DNA of 64,000 nucleotides from Sphingopyxis sp. JAI128 (GCF_014207235.1 NZ_JACHDA010000005.1:186001-250000), one strand, 5' to 3'. Counted from the stretch's first letter, positions 55,206-63,670 are shown. The notes: a model not told the origin generated them from the sequence alone. Numbers and translations are program-made.

Positions 55206-55901
55206 TCACTCGGCGGCGACCAGCGGTAGCGTGTCGGCGGCGCGGCGCGGGCCGGCGGCGAGCGCCACCGGAAGCGGACGGTCGTCGCGCATGGGTGCGA
55301 AACGGCCCGTTTCGCCATCGAGGCCGAGCACCGCGCCGGCATGGATATCGACGAACCAGCCGTGCAGCGAGATTTCGCCGCGCGCGATGCCCAAGGCGAC
55401 CGACGGATGGGTGCGCAAGTGCGCGATCTGGGCGACGATATTTTCCATCGCGACGATCCGCACGCGCTGATGGTCTTCGGCTTCGGGATAGCCTTCCGCA
55501 GCGACGCGCTGCGCGGCGTGCGAGTGACGCAGCCAGGCAGCGACATTGGGCATGGTGTCGAGGCTTTCGGGGTGGACCAGCGCCTTCATCGCGCCGCAAT
55601 CCGAATGACCGCAAACGATGATGTCGCGCACGCCGAGCGCGAGGACGGCATATTCCACCGTCGACGACACGCCCCCGTTTGCGGTGGCAAAGGGCGGCAC
55701 GATATTGCCCGCGTTGCGGCAGACGAACAGGTCGCCGGGCTGCGCCTGCATGATATGTTCGGGCACGACGCGGGAGTCCGCGCAGGAAATCATCAACGCC
55801 TTGGGGCTTTGCCCGTCGGTGGCGAGTTTGGCGTACAGGTCGAGGTTGCTGGGGAAAACCTGCTTTTCAAAATGGAAGACGCGTCCGATCAGCTCGTTCA
55901 T
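55206..55901 (-). CDS. Beta-carbonic anhydrase
   Basis: Interconverts CO2 and bicarbonate. The product is 231 residues from the ATG at 55901 (MNELIGRVFHFEKQVFPSNL). Zinc ligands and the Asp-Arg dyad are seen in MISCADSRVVPEHI, and the remaining His/Cys ligands in IIVCGHSDCGAMKALVHPE. It directly precedes the SulP transporter gene, and the two-component genes lie upstream on the same strand with a 102-base gap that contains a G+C hairpin. The pair should raise intracellular bicarbonate. Confidence 0.95.
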   Translation of the reverse strand: MNELIGRVFHFEKQVFPSNLDLYAKLATDGQSPKALMISCADSRVVPEHIMQAQPGDLFVCRNAGNIVPPFATANGGVSSTVEYAVLALGVRDIIVCGHSDCGAMKALVHPESLDTMPNVAAWLRHSHAAQRVAAEGYPEAEDHQRVRIVAMENIVAQIAHLRTHPSVALGIARGEISLHGWFVDIHAGAVLGLDGETGRFAPMRDDRPLPVALAAGPRRAADTLPLVAAE

Positions 55902-55920
55902 TCCGATACTCCTTCGCTGG

Positions 55921-55945
55921 GGGCCGGCCGGGCCAGGGCCCGGCC
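55921..55945 (-). terminator. G+C-rich hairpin between the histidine kinase and carbonic anhydrase genes
   Basis: GGCCGGGCC and GGCCCGGCC-like arms around a central A. No T-run follows, so it might attenuate or merely fold; it does not prove that carbonic anhydrase is a separate unit. Confidence 0.4.
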
Positions 55946-56003
55946 ATTGGAAGGAGGCAGATAGGCGGCCTCGATTGCTGCGACGCAGCATGAATGTAAG
56001 GAA

Positions 56004-57341
56004 TTATTGCTGCCGCGATACCGGCTTGGCGGGAGCGGCTCGCGGCAAGGCGATTTCGGCGCGCAGGCCGCCTTCGGCCCGGTTGGTCAGCGTCAGCATC
56101 CCGGCCTCGCGTTCGACCATCCGCGACACGATCGCCAGACCGAGCCCCAGTCCCTTGGTATTGCGACTGCGCGCGGCATCGAGCCGGACGAAGGGTTGCA
56201 ACACGTCGGCGATGGATGCGGCGGGAATGCCTGGACCATTATCCTCGACGCGAAGGATGATCCGTTCGGAATCGCCCATCAGGCCGACCCGGACGTCCTC
56301 GCCATAATGGATGGCGTTCTCGATCAGATTGCCGACCGCCCGCTTGAAGGCGTTGGGGCGCAACGTCGCGACAAGGTGATCGGGGCCCTCATAGCATATC
56401 CGATGGCCGCGATCGGTCATGTCGTCGACCAATGTCGCGACGAGGACGGCAAGGTCGACGCGCATCGGCGCCTCTGAATCCTCGTCGCCGCCAAGATAGG
56501 CCAGCACCGAGGCAATCATCTCCTCCATCTCGGCGATATCGCGTTCGGAGGAGGCGCGCAGGTCGGTGTCGTTCGATCCGTCGATGCGCAGCTGGAGCCG
56601 CGCGAGTGGCGTGCGCAGATCATGGCCGACGGCGGCGAGCGCCTGTGTACGATCGGCGATCATCCGGCTGATCTGATCTTGCATCTGGTTGAATGCGCGG
56701 ATCAGCTGGCGGACCTCGTTCGTCCCTGCTTCGCGAACGATGATACGCTCGCCCTGCCCCATGCTCTCGATCGCATGGCCAAGCGTCCTCAGTGGGCGCA
56801 AGGTCTGCCGAACCAGCAGCCCCCCCAGAATGGCGAACGCGATGGCCGGTATCAGGGCCAGCATGATCCGGTTGAATTTCAGGGCCCAGCCGGTCTCGAG
56901 CCCGTACATCTTGAAATGAACCCAGCTGCCGTCGGTCAAATTGATCTGGCCGGCGACCTTGTCGTTGCTGACGGGCGACGCCAGCTGCAATTGCAGCCCG
57001 GCACTCGCCAGCGTCGGTTCCCACTCGACCACCTGGTCGCGCATCTGCCGCAGCTCGGCCGAAAGTATATGGCGTTCGGGCGCGGTGCGCTGCCATTGGA
57101 CCTTGTAGCGGTCGGTCGACAGATAGCGGGCGATCGCCGGGCGCTCGAATGCCGGTCGCTCGTCGACGAGGCGATGGACGATCACCAGATGCTCGGCCAG
57201 CCGGCGCGCCTCGTCCTCCTTGATCGAAAACTCGCCCGCGCGCTCATATAAAAGCGTGCTGACGACGAATTCCATCGTCACCGTCAGCAGGATGATCCCG
57301 ACGATGCGGCCGATCAGCCCGAGCGACGGACGCGCGATCAT
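56004..57341 (-). CDS. Sensor histidine kinase (EnvZ type)
   Basis: Inner-membrane sensor of a two-component pair. The product is 445 residues from the ATG at 57341; the regulator stop and this start overlap (TGATG). There is an N-terminal transmembrane segment (IGRIVGIILLTVTMEFVVST), a periplasmic domain of about 120 residues, and a second transmembrane segment (LALIPAIAFAILGGLLVRQT). The HAMP domain, the phospho-acceptor H-box (AVGHDLRTPLARLQLRID) and the HATPase (VEDNGPGIPAASI, GLGLGLAIV) follow. Signal unknown. Confidence 0.95.
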   Translation of the reverse strand: MIARPSLGLIGRIVGIILLTVTMEFVVSTLLYERAGEFSIKEDEARRLAEHLVIVHRLVDERPAFERPAIARYLSTDRYKVQWQRTAPERHILSAELRQMRDQVVEWEPTLASAGLQLQLASPVSNDKVAGQINLTDGSWVHFKMYGLETGWALKFNRIMLALIPAIAFAILGGLLVRQTLRPLRTLGHAIESMGQGERIIVREAGTNEVRQLIRAFNQMQDQISRMIADRTQALAAVGHDLRTPLARLQLRIDGSNDTDLRASSERDIAEMEEMIASVLAYLGGDEDSEAPMRVDLAVLVATLVDDMTDRGHRICYEGPDHLVATLRPNAFKRAVGNLIENAIHYGEDVRVGLMGDSERIILRVEDNGPGIPAASIADVLQPFVRLDAARSRNTKGLGLGLAIVSRMVEREAGMLTLTNRAEGGLRAEIALPRAAPAKPVSRQQ

Positions 57342-58048
57342 CAAAGCCGGTTGACGCTGGTATTCAGCATATAGCCGACACCCCGGACGGTGACGAACGG
57401 TGCCGGCCGATCGTCGTCCGCCAGCTTGCGGCGCAGCCGGCTGACCAGAACGTCGATGCTGCGATCGGACGAATCGCCGACCCGGGTCCGCGACAACTCG
57501 ATCAGGCGCTCGCGCGCGATCACCCGCAGCGGGTGGCTCAAAAAACTGGCGAGCAAATCGAATTCGGCGCCGGTCAGCGGGATCATGGCGCCATCGCGCG
57601 AAAAGAGCTGGCGGCGGGCAAAATCGACCGTCATCCCATCGAATTCGGCACGGTTGGACGGGGTCTCGCGGCGTTCCTCGACCACGCCGCGACGCAGCAC
57701 GGCGCGGACGCGGGCGACCAGCTCGCGCGTTCCGAAGGGTTTGGCCAGATAATCGTCGGCGCCGAGTTCAAGGCCCACGACGCGATCGGTCTCGCTGCCG
57801 CGCGCGCTGATGAAGATGATGGGCACGCTGCTGCGTTGCCGGATCATCTTGCACAAATCGATGCCGCTGGTGCCCGGCAGCATAATGTCGAGCAGGATCA
57901 GGTCGATCGGCCCGGCATCGAAGGTCGCCCACATTTCGGCCGCCGTCGCCGCGGGGCGGACGATATAGCCATTTTCCTGGAGCGCCCGCGCTGTGAGCGT
58001 GCGGAGCGGCGGGTCGTCTTCCACAAGCAGGATGGTCGGAGCGGTCAT
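57341..58048 (-). CDS. OmpR-family response regulator
   Basis: Encodes 235 residues. The receiver domain has the acidic pair in LLVEDDPPLRTL, the phospho-acceptor Asp in LILLDIMLPGTSGIDL, and Lys in DDYLAKPFGTRELVAR. The winged-helix DNA-binding domain has the usual SSDRSIDVLVSRLRRKLADD and GYMLN ending. It is the first gene of a leftward run: regulator, kinase, carbonic anhydrase, SulP transporter. Direct control of the last two is plausible from position but not shown. Confidence 0.95.
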   Translation of the reverse strand: MTAPTILLVEDDPPLRTLTARALQENGYIVRPAATAAEMWATFDAGPIDLILLDIMLPGTSGIDLCKMIRQRSSVPIIFISARGSETDRVVGLELGADDYLAKPFGTRELVARVRAVLRRGVVEERRETPSNRAEFDGMTVDFARRQLFSRDGAMIPLTGAEFDLLASFLSHPLRVIARERLIELSRTRVGDSSDRSIDVLVSRLRRKLADDDRPAPFVTVRGVGYMLNTSVNRL

Positions 58049-58342
58049 GGCGGCGTGGGGAAGGCGGTTCGGGGCGAGCGTGGGAGAGGAAAGCATCCGC
58101 GCCCACGTAGGCGGGGACGGATCGAGGTCAATGGCCGCCGAACGTTTCATCGCGGATCGGGAACGCCCTATCGTCACAGAAACAAAACGATACGATCCGC
58201 GGCCTTCCCGAATCCAGGCAATGGCGTTGCAGCAATCGGCCAAAAGCGCTGGCGGGCGGCACCCGCTCCCCTCGCTCCGCCGCCCGCCCCTTGGGACCAT
58301 GCCCTGTTTCCGGTAGATTGCGTCCGGCGAAGGAGAAGGCGC
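58049..58342. other. Divergent promoter region, response regulator and patatin
   Basis: 294 bases without a gene. It contains an inverted repeat of GGCGGGCGG / CCGCCCGCC type near 58251-58290 and presumably both divergent promoters. No known operator recognised. Confidence 0.5.
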
Positions 58343-59305
58343 ATGGCGGGCGGTCTGGCTATCGTATTGAGCGGCGGCGGCGCCAAGGGCGCGTTTCAGG
58401 TCGGCGTGGTCCACGAACTGGTCGTCAATCGCGGCGTCCGGATCGACATCGTCGCCGGGGTATCGACCGGCGCGATCCAGGCGCTCGGCGTCGCGCAGGA
58501 CGATGTGCCCGGACTGCTCGACGCCTGGCTCGGTATCCGGGGGAACGGCTCGATTTACAAGGAGCGCCCGTTGGGGGTCGTCGGGGGCATCCTGGGCGAG
58601 GATGCGATCTACGACGCCGCACCGCTCAAAAAACTGCTCAAGGGGTTCGCCGACGAAACGAAGTTGGCGGCAAGCGGGCGCAAATTGCTGCTCGGGGTCG
58701 TCAACCTCGGCACCGGAACCTATCGCAACATCGACGAGAGCGTGCCCGGCATCCACAATTGGGTCTATGCGAGCTGCGCGATGCCCTTGTTCTTCGATCC
58801 GCTGAAGACACGCGACGGCAACGGGACGACCGAGCAATGGGTCGATGGCGGCGTGCGCGATGTGACGCCGCTCAGCGCCGCGCTCGAAATGAACCCGCGC
58901 GGGGTGATCGCCGTGCGCGCGTCGCCGGCGCCGCAACCGGGACGGCCGCGCACCTATCCGAACCTCATCAAGATCGGGCTGCGCGCGGTCGATATATTGC
59001 AGTCCGAAGTGTCGGCGAACGACCTGTCCGGGGCCGCGCTGATCAACGACCTGATCGCGGCGCGCGAGGCCCAGCTTCGCGCGCTCCAGAACGAGGGCAT
59101 CGGAGGCGCACAGGCGGCGCGCATCCTGCGCCCGCTCGACGTCCAGATTTCGCGCTATCGCTTCGCGCCGATCCGGATCCTCGAGCCCGACGAGGAATAT
59201 TCCGAAACGCTCGAATTCGATCCGGCGAAAATCCGCACCGCGATCGACGCCGGCCGGCGCGCGGTCGATCGCGAATGGGACGCGCTCGAACCGTTGCTGA
59301 GCTGA
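58343..59305 (+). CDS. Patatin-like phospholipase
   Basis: Encodes 320 residues from the ATG at 58343 (MAGGLAIVLSGGGAKGAFQV), with AAGGAGAAGGCGC upstream. The oxyanion-hole GGGAKG, the nucleophile Ser in GVSTG (G-x-S-x-G), and the catalytic Asp in WVDGGVRDVTPL are all in place, so lipid acyl hydrolase activity is expected. No signal peptide or transmembrane segment. Lies convergent with the CDF transporter gene. Confidence 0.92.
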   Translation: MAGGLAIVLSGGGAKGAFQVGVVHELVVNRGVRIDIVAGVSTGAIQALGVAQDDVPGLLDAWLGIRGNGSIYKERPLGVVGGILGEDAIYDAAPLKKLLKGFADETKLAASGRKLLLGVVNLGTGTYRNIDESVPGIHNWVYASCAMPLFFDPLKTRDGNGTTEQWVDGGVRDVTPLSAALEMNPRGVIAVRASPAPQPGRPRTYPNLIKIGLRAVDILQSEVSANDLSGAALINDLIAAREAQLRALQNEGIGGAQAARILRPLDVQISRYRFAPIRILEPDEEYSETLEFDPAKIRTAIDAGRRAVDREWDALEPLLS

Positions 59306-59322
59306 CCGCCCGGCGCCGCTTC

Positions 59323-59946
59323 TTAAGCGGGCGCGGCGGCAAGTTCGCCGCGCGCCTGCCGGAACACATCCACGCTGCCCCAGATCGCCAGCATCGCCAT
59401 GATCGTGGCGACGGCAAGGTCGGGCCAGCTGCGCCCGGTTCCGAACACGCCGAGCGCCGCGACCATCACCGCGATATTGCCGATCGCGTCGTTGCGCGAA
59501 CAAATCCACACCGACCGCATGTTCGCATCGCCCGTGCGATAGCGATAGAGCATCAGCGCGACGACGACATTGGCGGCGAGCGCGAGCGCGCCGATCAGCC
59601 CCATTGTTTCGGCATGCGGGGCCGATCCGGCGACAAAACCCAAGACTGCCGATCCAAAGACCCAGAGCCCGAAAACCAGCATCGTCGCCGCTTTCAGCAC
59701 GGCTGCGCGCGCGCGCCATGCCAGCGCCATGCCCGCGACGCCAAGGCTGATCGCATAATTGGCGCTGTCGCCCAGAAAATCGAGCGCGTCGGCCTGGAGC
59801 GCACGCGAATCCGCCGCGACGCCTGCGACGATCTCCACGCCGAACATCGCGGCATTGACGATCAGCGCAAACCACAGAATGCGCCGCCACTTGGGATCGC
59901 TCAGCGCAGTTTTGCCGCTTTTGCCGGCACAGCATTGATCGGCCAT
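59323..59946 (-). CDS. Cation diffusion facilitator family transporter
   Basis: Exports divalent metal ions in exchange for protons. The product is 207 residues from the ATG at 59946, chosen for AAGGAGG eight bases upstream. There are five to six transmembrane segments. Metal-site residues are seen in ALQADALDFLGDSANYAISL (D-x3-D type) and ICSRNDAIGNIAVM. It lacks the cytoplasmic C-terminal domain of larger CDF proteins, and the N-terminus carries a CC pair (MADQCCAGKSGKTA). It is divergent from a MerR regulator, whose operator sits in its promoter. Confidence 0.9.
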   Translation of the reverse strand: MADQCCAGKSGKTALSDPKWRRILWFALIVNAAMFGVEIVAGVAADSRALQADALDFLGDSANYAISLGVAGMALAWRARAAVLKAATMLVFGLWVFGSAVLGFVAGSAPHAETMGLIGALALAANVVVALMLYRYRTGDANMRSVWICSRNDAIGNIAVMVAALGVFGTGRSWPDLAVATIMAMLAIWGSVDVFRQARGELAAAPA

Positions 59947-59988
59947 CGCCGCAGCCTCCTTCATTCTTCGAGTCGGCATCCTATATGC

Positions 59989-60012
59989 ACCCTGTAGCAA
60001 CTACAGGGTCAA
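59989..60012 (-). promoter_or_regulatory. MerR-type operator and promoter of the CDF gene
   Basis: ACCCTGTAG (59989-59997) and CTACAGGGT (60001-60009) form a perfect inverted repeat around CAA. On the minus strand it fills the spacer after the -35 TTGACC (60007-60012) and before an AT-rich -10 (CATATAG), giving the over-long 19-20 base spacing that MerR proteins untwist on metal binding. Close to the CadR/ZntR/PbrR operator consensus. Confidence 0.85.
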
Positions 60013-60015
60013 GCA

Positions 60016-60429
60016 ATGAAAATCGGCGAATTGTCGCGTGCCACCGGCACCAACATCGAAACCATCCGCTATTACGAGCGGATCGGACTGCTTCCGGCAC
60101 CCGACAGGACCGCCGCGAATTACCGCAGCTATAGCGACGCGCACCGGTCGCGCCTCAGCTTCGTGCGCCATTCGCGCGAACTGGGCTTCACGATCGAGGA
60201 AATCCGCTCGCTGCTCGACCTGTCGGACGATCCGGCGCGCGACTGCGCCGCGGCGGACCGCATCGCCACCGCGCATCTGGAACAGGTCGAGCAAAAGATC
60301 GAACAGCTTGCCCGGCTTCGTGACGAGCTGACGCGCATCGTCGGGCGCTGCCGCGGCGGTATCGCCGCCGATTGCCGCGTGATCGAGGCATTGGGGGATC
60401 ATCGACACTGCGAAAGCCCGCACGTCTGA
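60016..60429 (+). CDS. MerR-family heavy-metal-responsive regulator
   Basis: Encodes 137 residues. The winged-helix MerR start is MKIGELSRATGTNIETIRYY, followed by LGFTIEEIRSLLDL. Cysteines at about residues 77 (RDCAAAD), 112 and 119 (GRCRGGIAADCRV) match the Zn/Cd/Pb-sensing CadR/PbrR/ZntR branch, with an extra C-terminal His/Cys cluster (GDHRHCESPHV). It is divergent from a CDF exporter and starts four bases from the operator. The exact metal is not decided by sequence. Confidence 0.92.
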   Translation: MKIGELSRATGTNIETIRYYERIGLLPAPDRTAANYRSYSDAHRSRLSFVRHSRELGFTIEEIRSLLDLSDDPARDCAAADRIATAHLEQVEQKIEQLARLRDELTRIVGRCRGGIAADCRVIEALGDHRHCESPHV

Positions 60430-60453
60430 GGGGAGGGATAAACGGCCTCGGGC

Positions 60454-60508
60454 GCTCCCCACCCGACCTCTCTGACGATAGTAGCCTGTGGGAGGTCGAG
60501 TGGGGAGC
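60454..60508. repeat. Inverted repeat (17-bp arms) between merR and ssrA
   Basis: Arms 60454-60470 and 60492-60508 (core GCTCCCCAC, CGACCTC) are inverted copies with one mismatch. It lies between the ends of convergent genes (merR rightwards, ssrA leftwards) and may be a bidirectional terminator. Confidence 0.75.
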
Positions 60509-60548
60509 GGTCCGGGGCCGCATCCGGCGTCAGCCGGACAGAAAGGGT

Positions 60549-60895
60549 GGGACGATTCTGTTGCCCGGCTCGTCCCCAGCCGCTGGTTTCCGATTCTGTT
60601 GCCCGGTTCGGTCCGAACCGCGTTCTATTTGTCTAACCTTAGGCCGTGAGGCTTATCGGTTAGGCAGCAAGAGCGAGTGCTTCGTTATCGTTAGCACTTA
60701 TTGGTTTTGAGCCTTGAACGGGTTACTCAGCCCGGAAGAAAATATCGTCTTTGAACACACGTCGATCCTGGTTCGGCCCCGTCAGAAGCCCGCGCACCCA
60801 AAGGAAAGCACGGGTTTGTGGTGGAGCCGCCGGGTACTGCCCCCGGGTCCGCTGTGTCTATTCCACGACACCATTTATCCTCATAGCCGGCCGAA
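60549..60895 (-). ncRNA. ssrA: Circularly permuted two-piece tmRNA
   Basis: Rescues stalled ribosomes and tags the broken protein for proteolysis. It is read leftwards. The acceptor piece comes first (about 60895-60819) and ends in CGGCTCC ACCA at 60819. An intervening loop of 38 bases (60781-60818) follows, then the coding piece, starting GGGGCCGAACCAGGATCGAC at 60780. GGGGCCG pairs with CGGCTCC in the acceptor stem with one G-U pair. The tag frame at 60695-60660 encodes ANDNEALALAA and a stop. Outer ends are approximate. The permuted form is a known alphaproteobacterial trait. Confidence 0.93.
60553..60606. repeat. 16-bp direct repeat in the 3' part of the tmRNA coding piece
   Basis: CGATTCTGTTGCCCGG at 60553-60568 is repeated at 60591-60606. 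One copy is inside a hairpin whose stem is GGGACGA / TCGTCCC (60549-60576). It may mark the end of the tmRNA precursor or a pseudoknot duplication. Confidence 0.7.
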
Positions 60896-60918
60896 ACCGG
60901 CACCTATGCATATAGGAA

Positions 60919-60951
60919 GCCCGCCCGCGTTTGGAAAGGGTGCGGGCGGGC
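60919..60951 (-). terminator. Terminator hairpin of mscL
   Basis: GCCCGCCCGC (60919-60928) and GCGGGCGGGC (60942-60951) pair perfectly, with a 13-nt loop, 23 bases past the mscL stop on its strand; TTCC follows. It separates mscL from the downstream co-directional ssrA. Confidence 0.75.
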
Positions 60952-60974
60952 GAGTGGCCGAGAAACGGTGTAAA

Positions 60975-61397
60975 TTATTTCCTGCGCAGTTCGTCGCGGA
61001 TTTCAGCGAGCAGTTCGACCTCGGTCGGGCCCGCGGGCGCTTCGGCCGGCGCCTCCTTGCGGACCATCTTGTTCACCGCCCGCACCAGCAGGAAGATGAT
61101 CCACGCCAAGATCAGGAAGTTGATCGTCGCGGTGATGAAGGCGCCATAGCCGAACATGGCGACCCCCGCTTCCTTGAGTTTCGCATAGTCGGTCGGCGAA
61201 ACCCCCGCGGGAACATCGCCCAGCAGGATGAACATGTTCGAGAAATCGACCCCGCCGAAGATCGCGCCTACGACCGGCATGATGATATCCTCGGTCAGCG
61301 ACTTGGTGATCGTCGCAAAGGCGCCGCCAATGATGACACCGACCGCGAGGTCGATGACATTGCCGCGCGCGATAAATTCCCTGAACTCGTTCAGCAT
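60975..61397 (-). CDS. mscL: Large-conductance mechanosensitive channel
   Basis: Emergency valve for hypo-osmotic shock. The product is 140 residues from the ATG at 61397 ([20 protein letters not shown]). The first pore helix ([20 protein letters not shown]) and second helix ([20 protein letters not shown]) are typical. A Pro/Ala/Glu C-terminal helix ends at IRDELRRK. Upstream of ssrA, with a terminator between. Confidence 0.96.
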   Translation of the reverse strand: MLNEFREFIARGNVIDLAVGVIIGGAFATITKSLTEDIIMPVVGAIFGGVDFSNMFILLGDVPAGVSPTDYAKLKEAGVAMFGYGAFITATINFLILAWIIFLLVRAVNKMVRKEAPAEAPAGPTEVELLAEIRDELRRK

Positions 61398-61514
61398 CTT
61401 GTCGTACCCCGGATTGTTGAGCCGTGGCCGCAAAGGTGGCTCGACGATTGCACAAAGGCAAGCGCGATCCTATTATGTGTATTGTTGCGGCAAAACGCCG
61501 CCGGAGGGAGCCTG

Positions 61515-62117
61515 ATGACCATGACCTATCGCAACGCCCGCTGGTTGATCCTGCCTGTCGCCGCGATGAGCCTGTCCGCCTGCGGGATCAACAGCGTCCC
61601 GACCAAGGAAGAAGCGGCCAAGGCCAAGTGGGCGAATGTCGAAGCCGCGTACCAGCGCCGCGCCGACCTGATCCCCAACCTCGTGGAAACCGCCAAGGGT
61701 GCGTCGCGGATCGAACAGTCGACGCTCGAAGGCGTGATCCAGGCACGCGCCTCGGCAACGCAGGTGAAGCTCAGCACCGATGATTTGAACGACCCTGCGA
61801 AGGTGCAGGCGTTCCAGCAGGCGCAGGGCAATGTGTCGGGTGCGCTCGGCCGCCTGCTCGTCACCGTCGAACAATATCCCGACCTCAAGAGCCAGGCGCG
61901 CTTCGCCGACCTGATGACCCAGCTTGAGGGCACGGAAAACCGGATCAATGTGACGGTGCAGGACTATAATGCCGCGGTGCAGGACTATAACACGACGATC
62001 CGCACCTTCCCGGACATCATCGGCGCCAAGATCGTCCATGGCGCGCAGCCGATGACGCCGTACCGCGCGGTGACGCCCAACGCCAACCAGGCGCCGAAGG
62101 TCGACTTCGGGCAATAA
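61515..62117 (+). CDS. LemA family lipoprotein
   Basis: Encodes 200 residues from the ATG at 61515, with GGAGGGA upstream. The signal is lipoprotein-like, with a lipobox MSLSAC near residues 18-23. The LemA domain is all-helical, with WANVEAAYQRRADLIPNLVE and RRFPDIIGAK-like TIRTFPDIIGAKIVHGAQP. LemA proteins are membrane-associated coiled-coil proteins usually encoded with TPM-domain genes, as here: two follow within 13 bases of each other. Function in bacteria unclear, possibly membrane-protein quality control. Confidence 0.94.
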   Translation: MTMTYRNARWLILPVAAMSLSACGINSVPTKEEAAKAKWANVEAAYQRRADLIPNLVETAKGASRIEQSTLEGVIQARASATQVKLSTDDLNDPAKVQAFQQAQGNVSGALGRLLVTVEQYPDLKSQARFADLMTQLEGTENRINVTVQDYNAAVQDYNTTIRTFPDIIGAKIVHGAQPMTPYRAVTPNANQAPKVDFGQ

Positions 62118-62118
62118 G

Positions 62119-62964
62119 GTGGGCGCACCGACCTTGTTCCGCTCACCGATAGCGGTAGCCCTTTCGGGTCTGCTACTGCTCGCGGCGCCCGTTGGTGCGC
62201 AGACCTTTCCCAAGCTCGCGGGCAATCCGGTCGTCGATCAGGCCGACATCATTCCCGCTACGGAAGAAGCCGCGCTCAATACGCAGCTGCTCGAGCTGCA
62301 GCGGAAGACCGGGCATCAGCTCGTCGTCGCGACGGTCAGCGACCTCGAGGGCCACGATGTTTCGGATTACAGCTATCGCCTCGGCCGCGAGTGGCAGATC
62401 GGCGACAAGGAGAAAGACGACGGAGTCGTCTTCCTGATCGCGCCGAACGAGCGGCGGATGAACATCTCGGTGGGCTATGGCCTCGAGCCGATCCTGACCG
62501 ACGCGCTGTCAGGCCGGATCATCCGCGACGTCGTGACGCCAAAGTTTAAGGCAAACGACTATCCCGGCGGAATTCAGGACGGCGTCAATGCGATCGCCGT
62601 GCAGATCCAGCTAACGCCCGAGGAAGCCGCAGCGCGCGCCGCGGCGGCCGACAAGGCCGAGCGCGACCGCGCCAACGATGGCAATTTCGGCGGGCTCTTT
62701 TTCATCGGTTTCATCATCTTGATCTTCTTTGTCATCCCCTGGCTGTCGGGCCGCTCGCGGCGCGGCAGGAAACGGCGCAAGGGGGGGCCGTGGGGCGCCG
62801 CGCCGATCATCGTCTGGGGCGATGGCGACGATTGGGGCAATTGGGGCGGCGGCGGCGGCGGTTCGTCGTGGGGCGGCTGGAGCGGCGGCGGAGGCGGCGG
62901 CTTTGGCGGCTTCTCCGGCGGCGGCGGATCGTTCGGGGGCGGCGGCGCCTCCGGCGGCTGGTAG
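62119..62964 (+). CDS. TPM-domain (YgcG-like) membrane protein
   Basis: Encodes 281 residues from a GTG at 62119, one base after the lemA stop. Signal peptide: SPIAVALSGLLLLAAPVGAQ. The TPM domain (about residues 38-160, with VVDQADIIPATEEAALNTQL and RRMNISVGYGLEPILTDAL) lies in the periplasm. A transmembrane segment (GLFFIGFIILIFFVIPWL) precedes a Gly/Ser-rich, Trp-containing tail that begins at about residue 230. This is the typical partner of LemA. Confidence 0.93.
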   Translation: MGAPTLFRSPIAVALSGLLLLAAPVGAQTFPKLAGNPVVDQADIIPATEEAALNTQLLELQRKTGHQLVVATVSDLEGHDVSDYSYRLGREWQIGDKEKDDGVVFLIAPNERRMNISVGYGLEPILTDALSGRIIRDVVTPKFKANDYPGGIQDGVNAIAVQIQLTPEEAAARAAAADKAERDRANDGNFGGLFFIGFIILIFFVIPWLSGRSRRGRKRRKGGPWGAAPIIVWGDGDDWGNWGGGGGGSSWGGWSGGGGGGFGGFSGGGGSFGGGGASGGW

Positions 62965-62976
62965 GGAGCGCGACAC

Positions 62977-63657
62977 ATGAAAGTCAGCCACGTCAGCGAA
63001 GCCGACCACAATATCGTCACCGCTGCGGTCGCGGCGGCCGAGGCGCATACGAGCGGCGAGATCGTCACCGTCGTGGCCGGAAAATCGAACGATTACGACG
63101 ACGTCGCGCTCGTCTGGGCGAGCATCGTCGCGTTCCTCGCCATGTCGGTGATTGCGCTGTTTCCTGAATTTTATCGCGGCCTCTACGACCAGTTCACCGG
63201 CGGCTGGGGGCATGAGCTTACCGCCAACCAATGGCTCGGGACGGTGATCGCCGTCGGCGTCCTCAAATGGATCGGCATGTGGCTGATCCTGCTGTGGCGC
63301 CCGCTGCGCATGGCGCTGACGCCGCGAGCGATCAAGGCGCAGCGCGTGCGCGCGCGCGCGATCGACCTGTTCAAGGTGGGAGCCGAGGGCAAGACCGTCG
63401 GTCGCACCGGCGTCCTCCTGTATTTGAGCCTCAAGGAACATCGCGCCGATATCGTTGCGGATGAGGCGATCGCGGCGAAAGTTTCCGCCGACGTGTGGGG
63501 CGATGCGATGGCAGCGCTGATCGAATGCGTGCGCGCAGGACGACCCGGCGAAGGCATGGCCGAAGCGGTGCGCCAGATGGGAATCGTACTCGCCCACCAT
63601 TTCCCGCGCGGCAGCGAAAATCCGAACGAGATTCCGGACCGCCTGATCGAACTCTGA
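62977..63657 (+). CDS. TPM-domain membrane protein, second copy
   Basis: Encodes 226 residues. The N-terminal half has two transmembrane segments (ASIVAFLAMSVIALFPEFYR and GTVIAVGVLKWIGMWLILLW). The C-terminal half is a TPM-like domain with GRTGVLLYLSLKEHRADIVA and AAKVSADVWGDAMAALIECV. It forms the third member of the lemA operon, 12 bases after the previous gene, and probably acts with it. Confidence 0.9.
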   Translation: MKVSHVSEADHNIVTAAVAAAEAHTSGEIVTVVAGKSNDYDDVALVWASIVAFLAMSVIALFPEFYRGLYDQFTGGWGHELTANQWLGTVIAVGVLKWIGMWLILLWRPLRMALTPRAIKAQRVRARAIDLFKVGAEGKTVGRTGVLLYLSLKEHRADIVADEAIAAKVSADVWGDAMAALIECVRAGRPGEGMAEAVRQMGIVLAHHFPRGSENPNEIPDRLIEL

Positions 63658-63670
63658 CGAAGGAACGACC

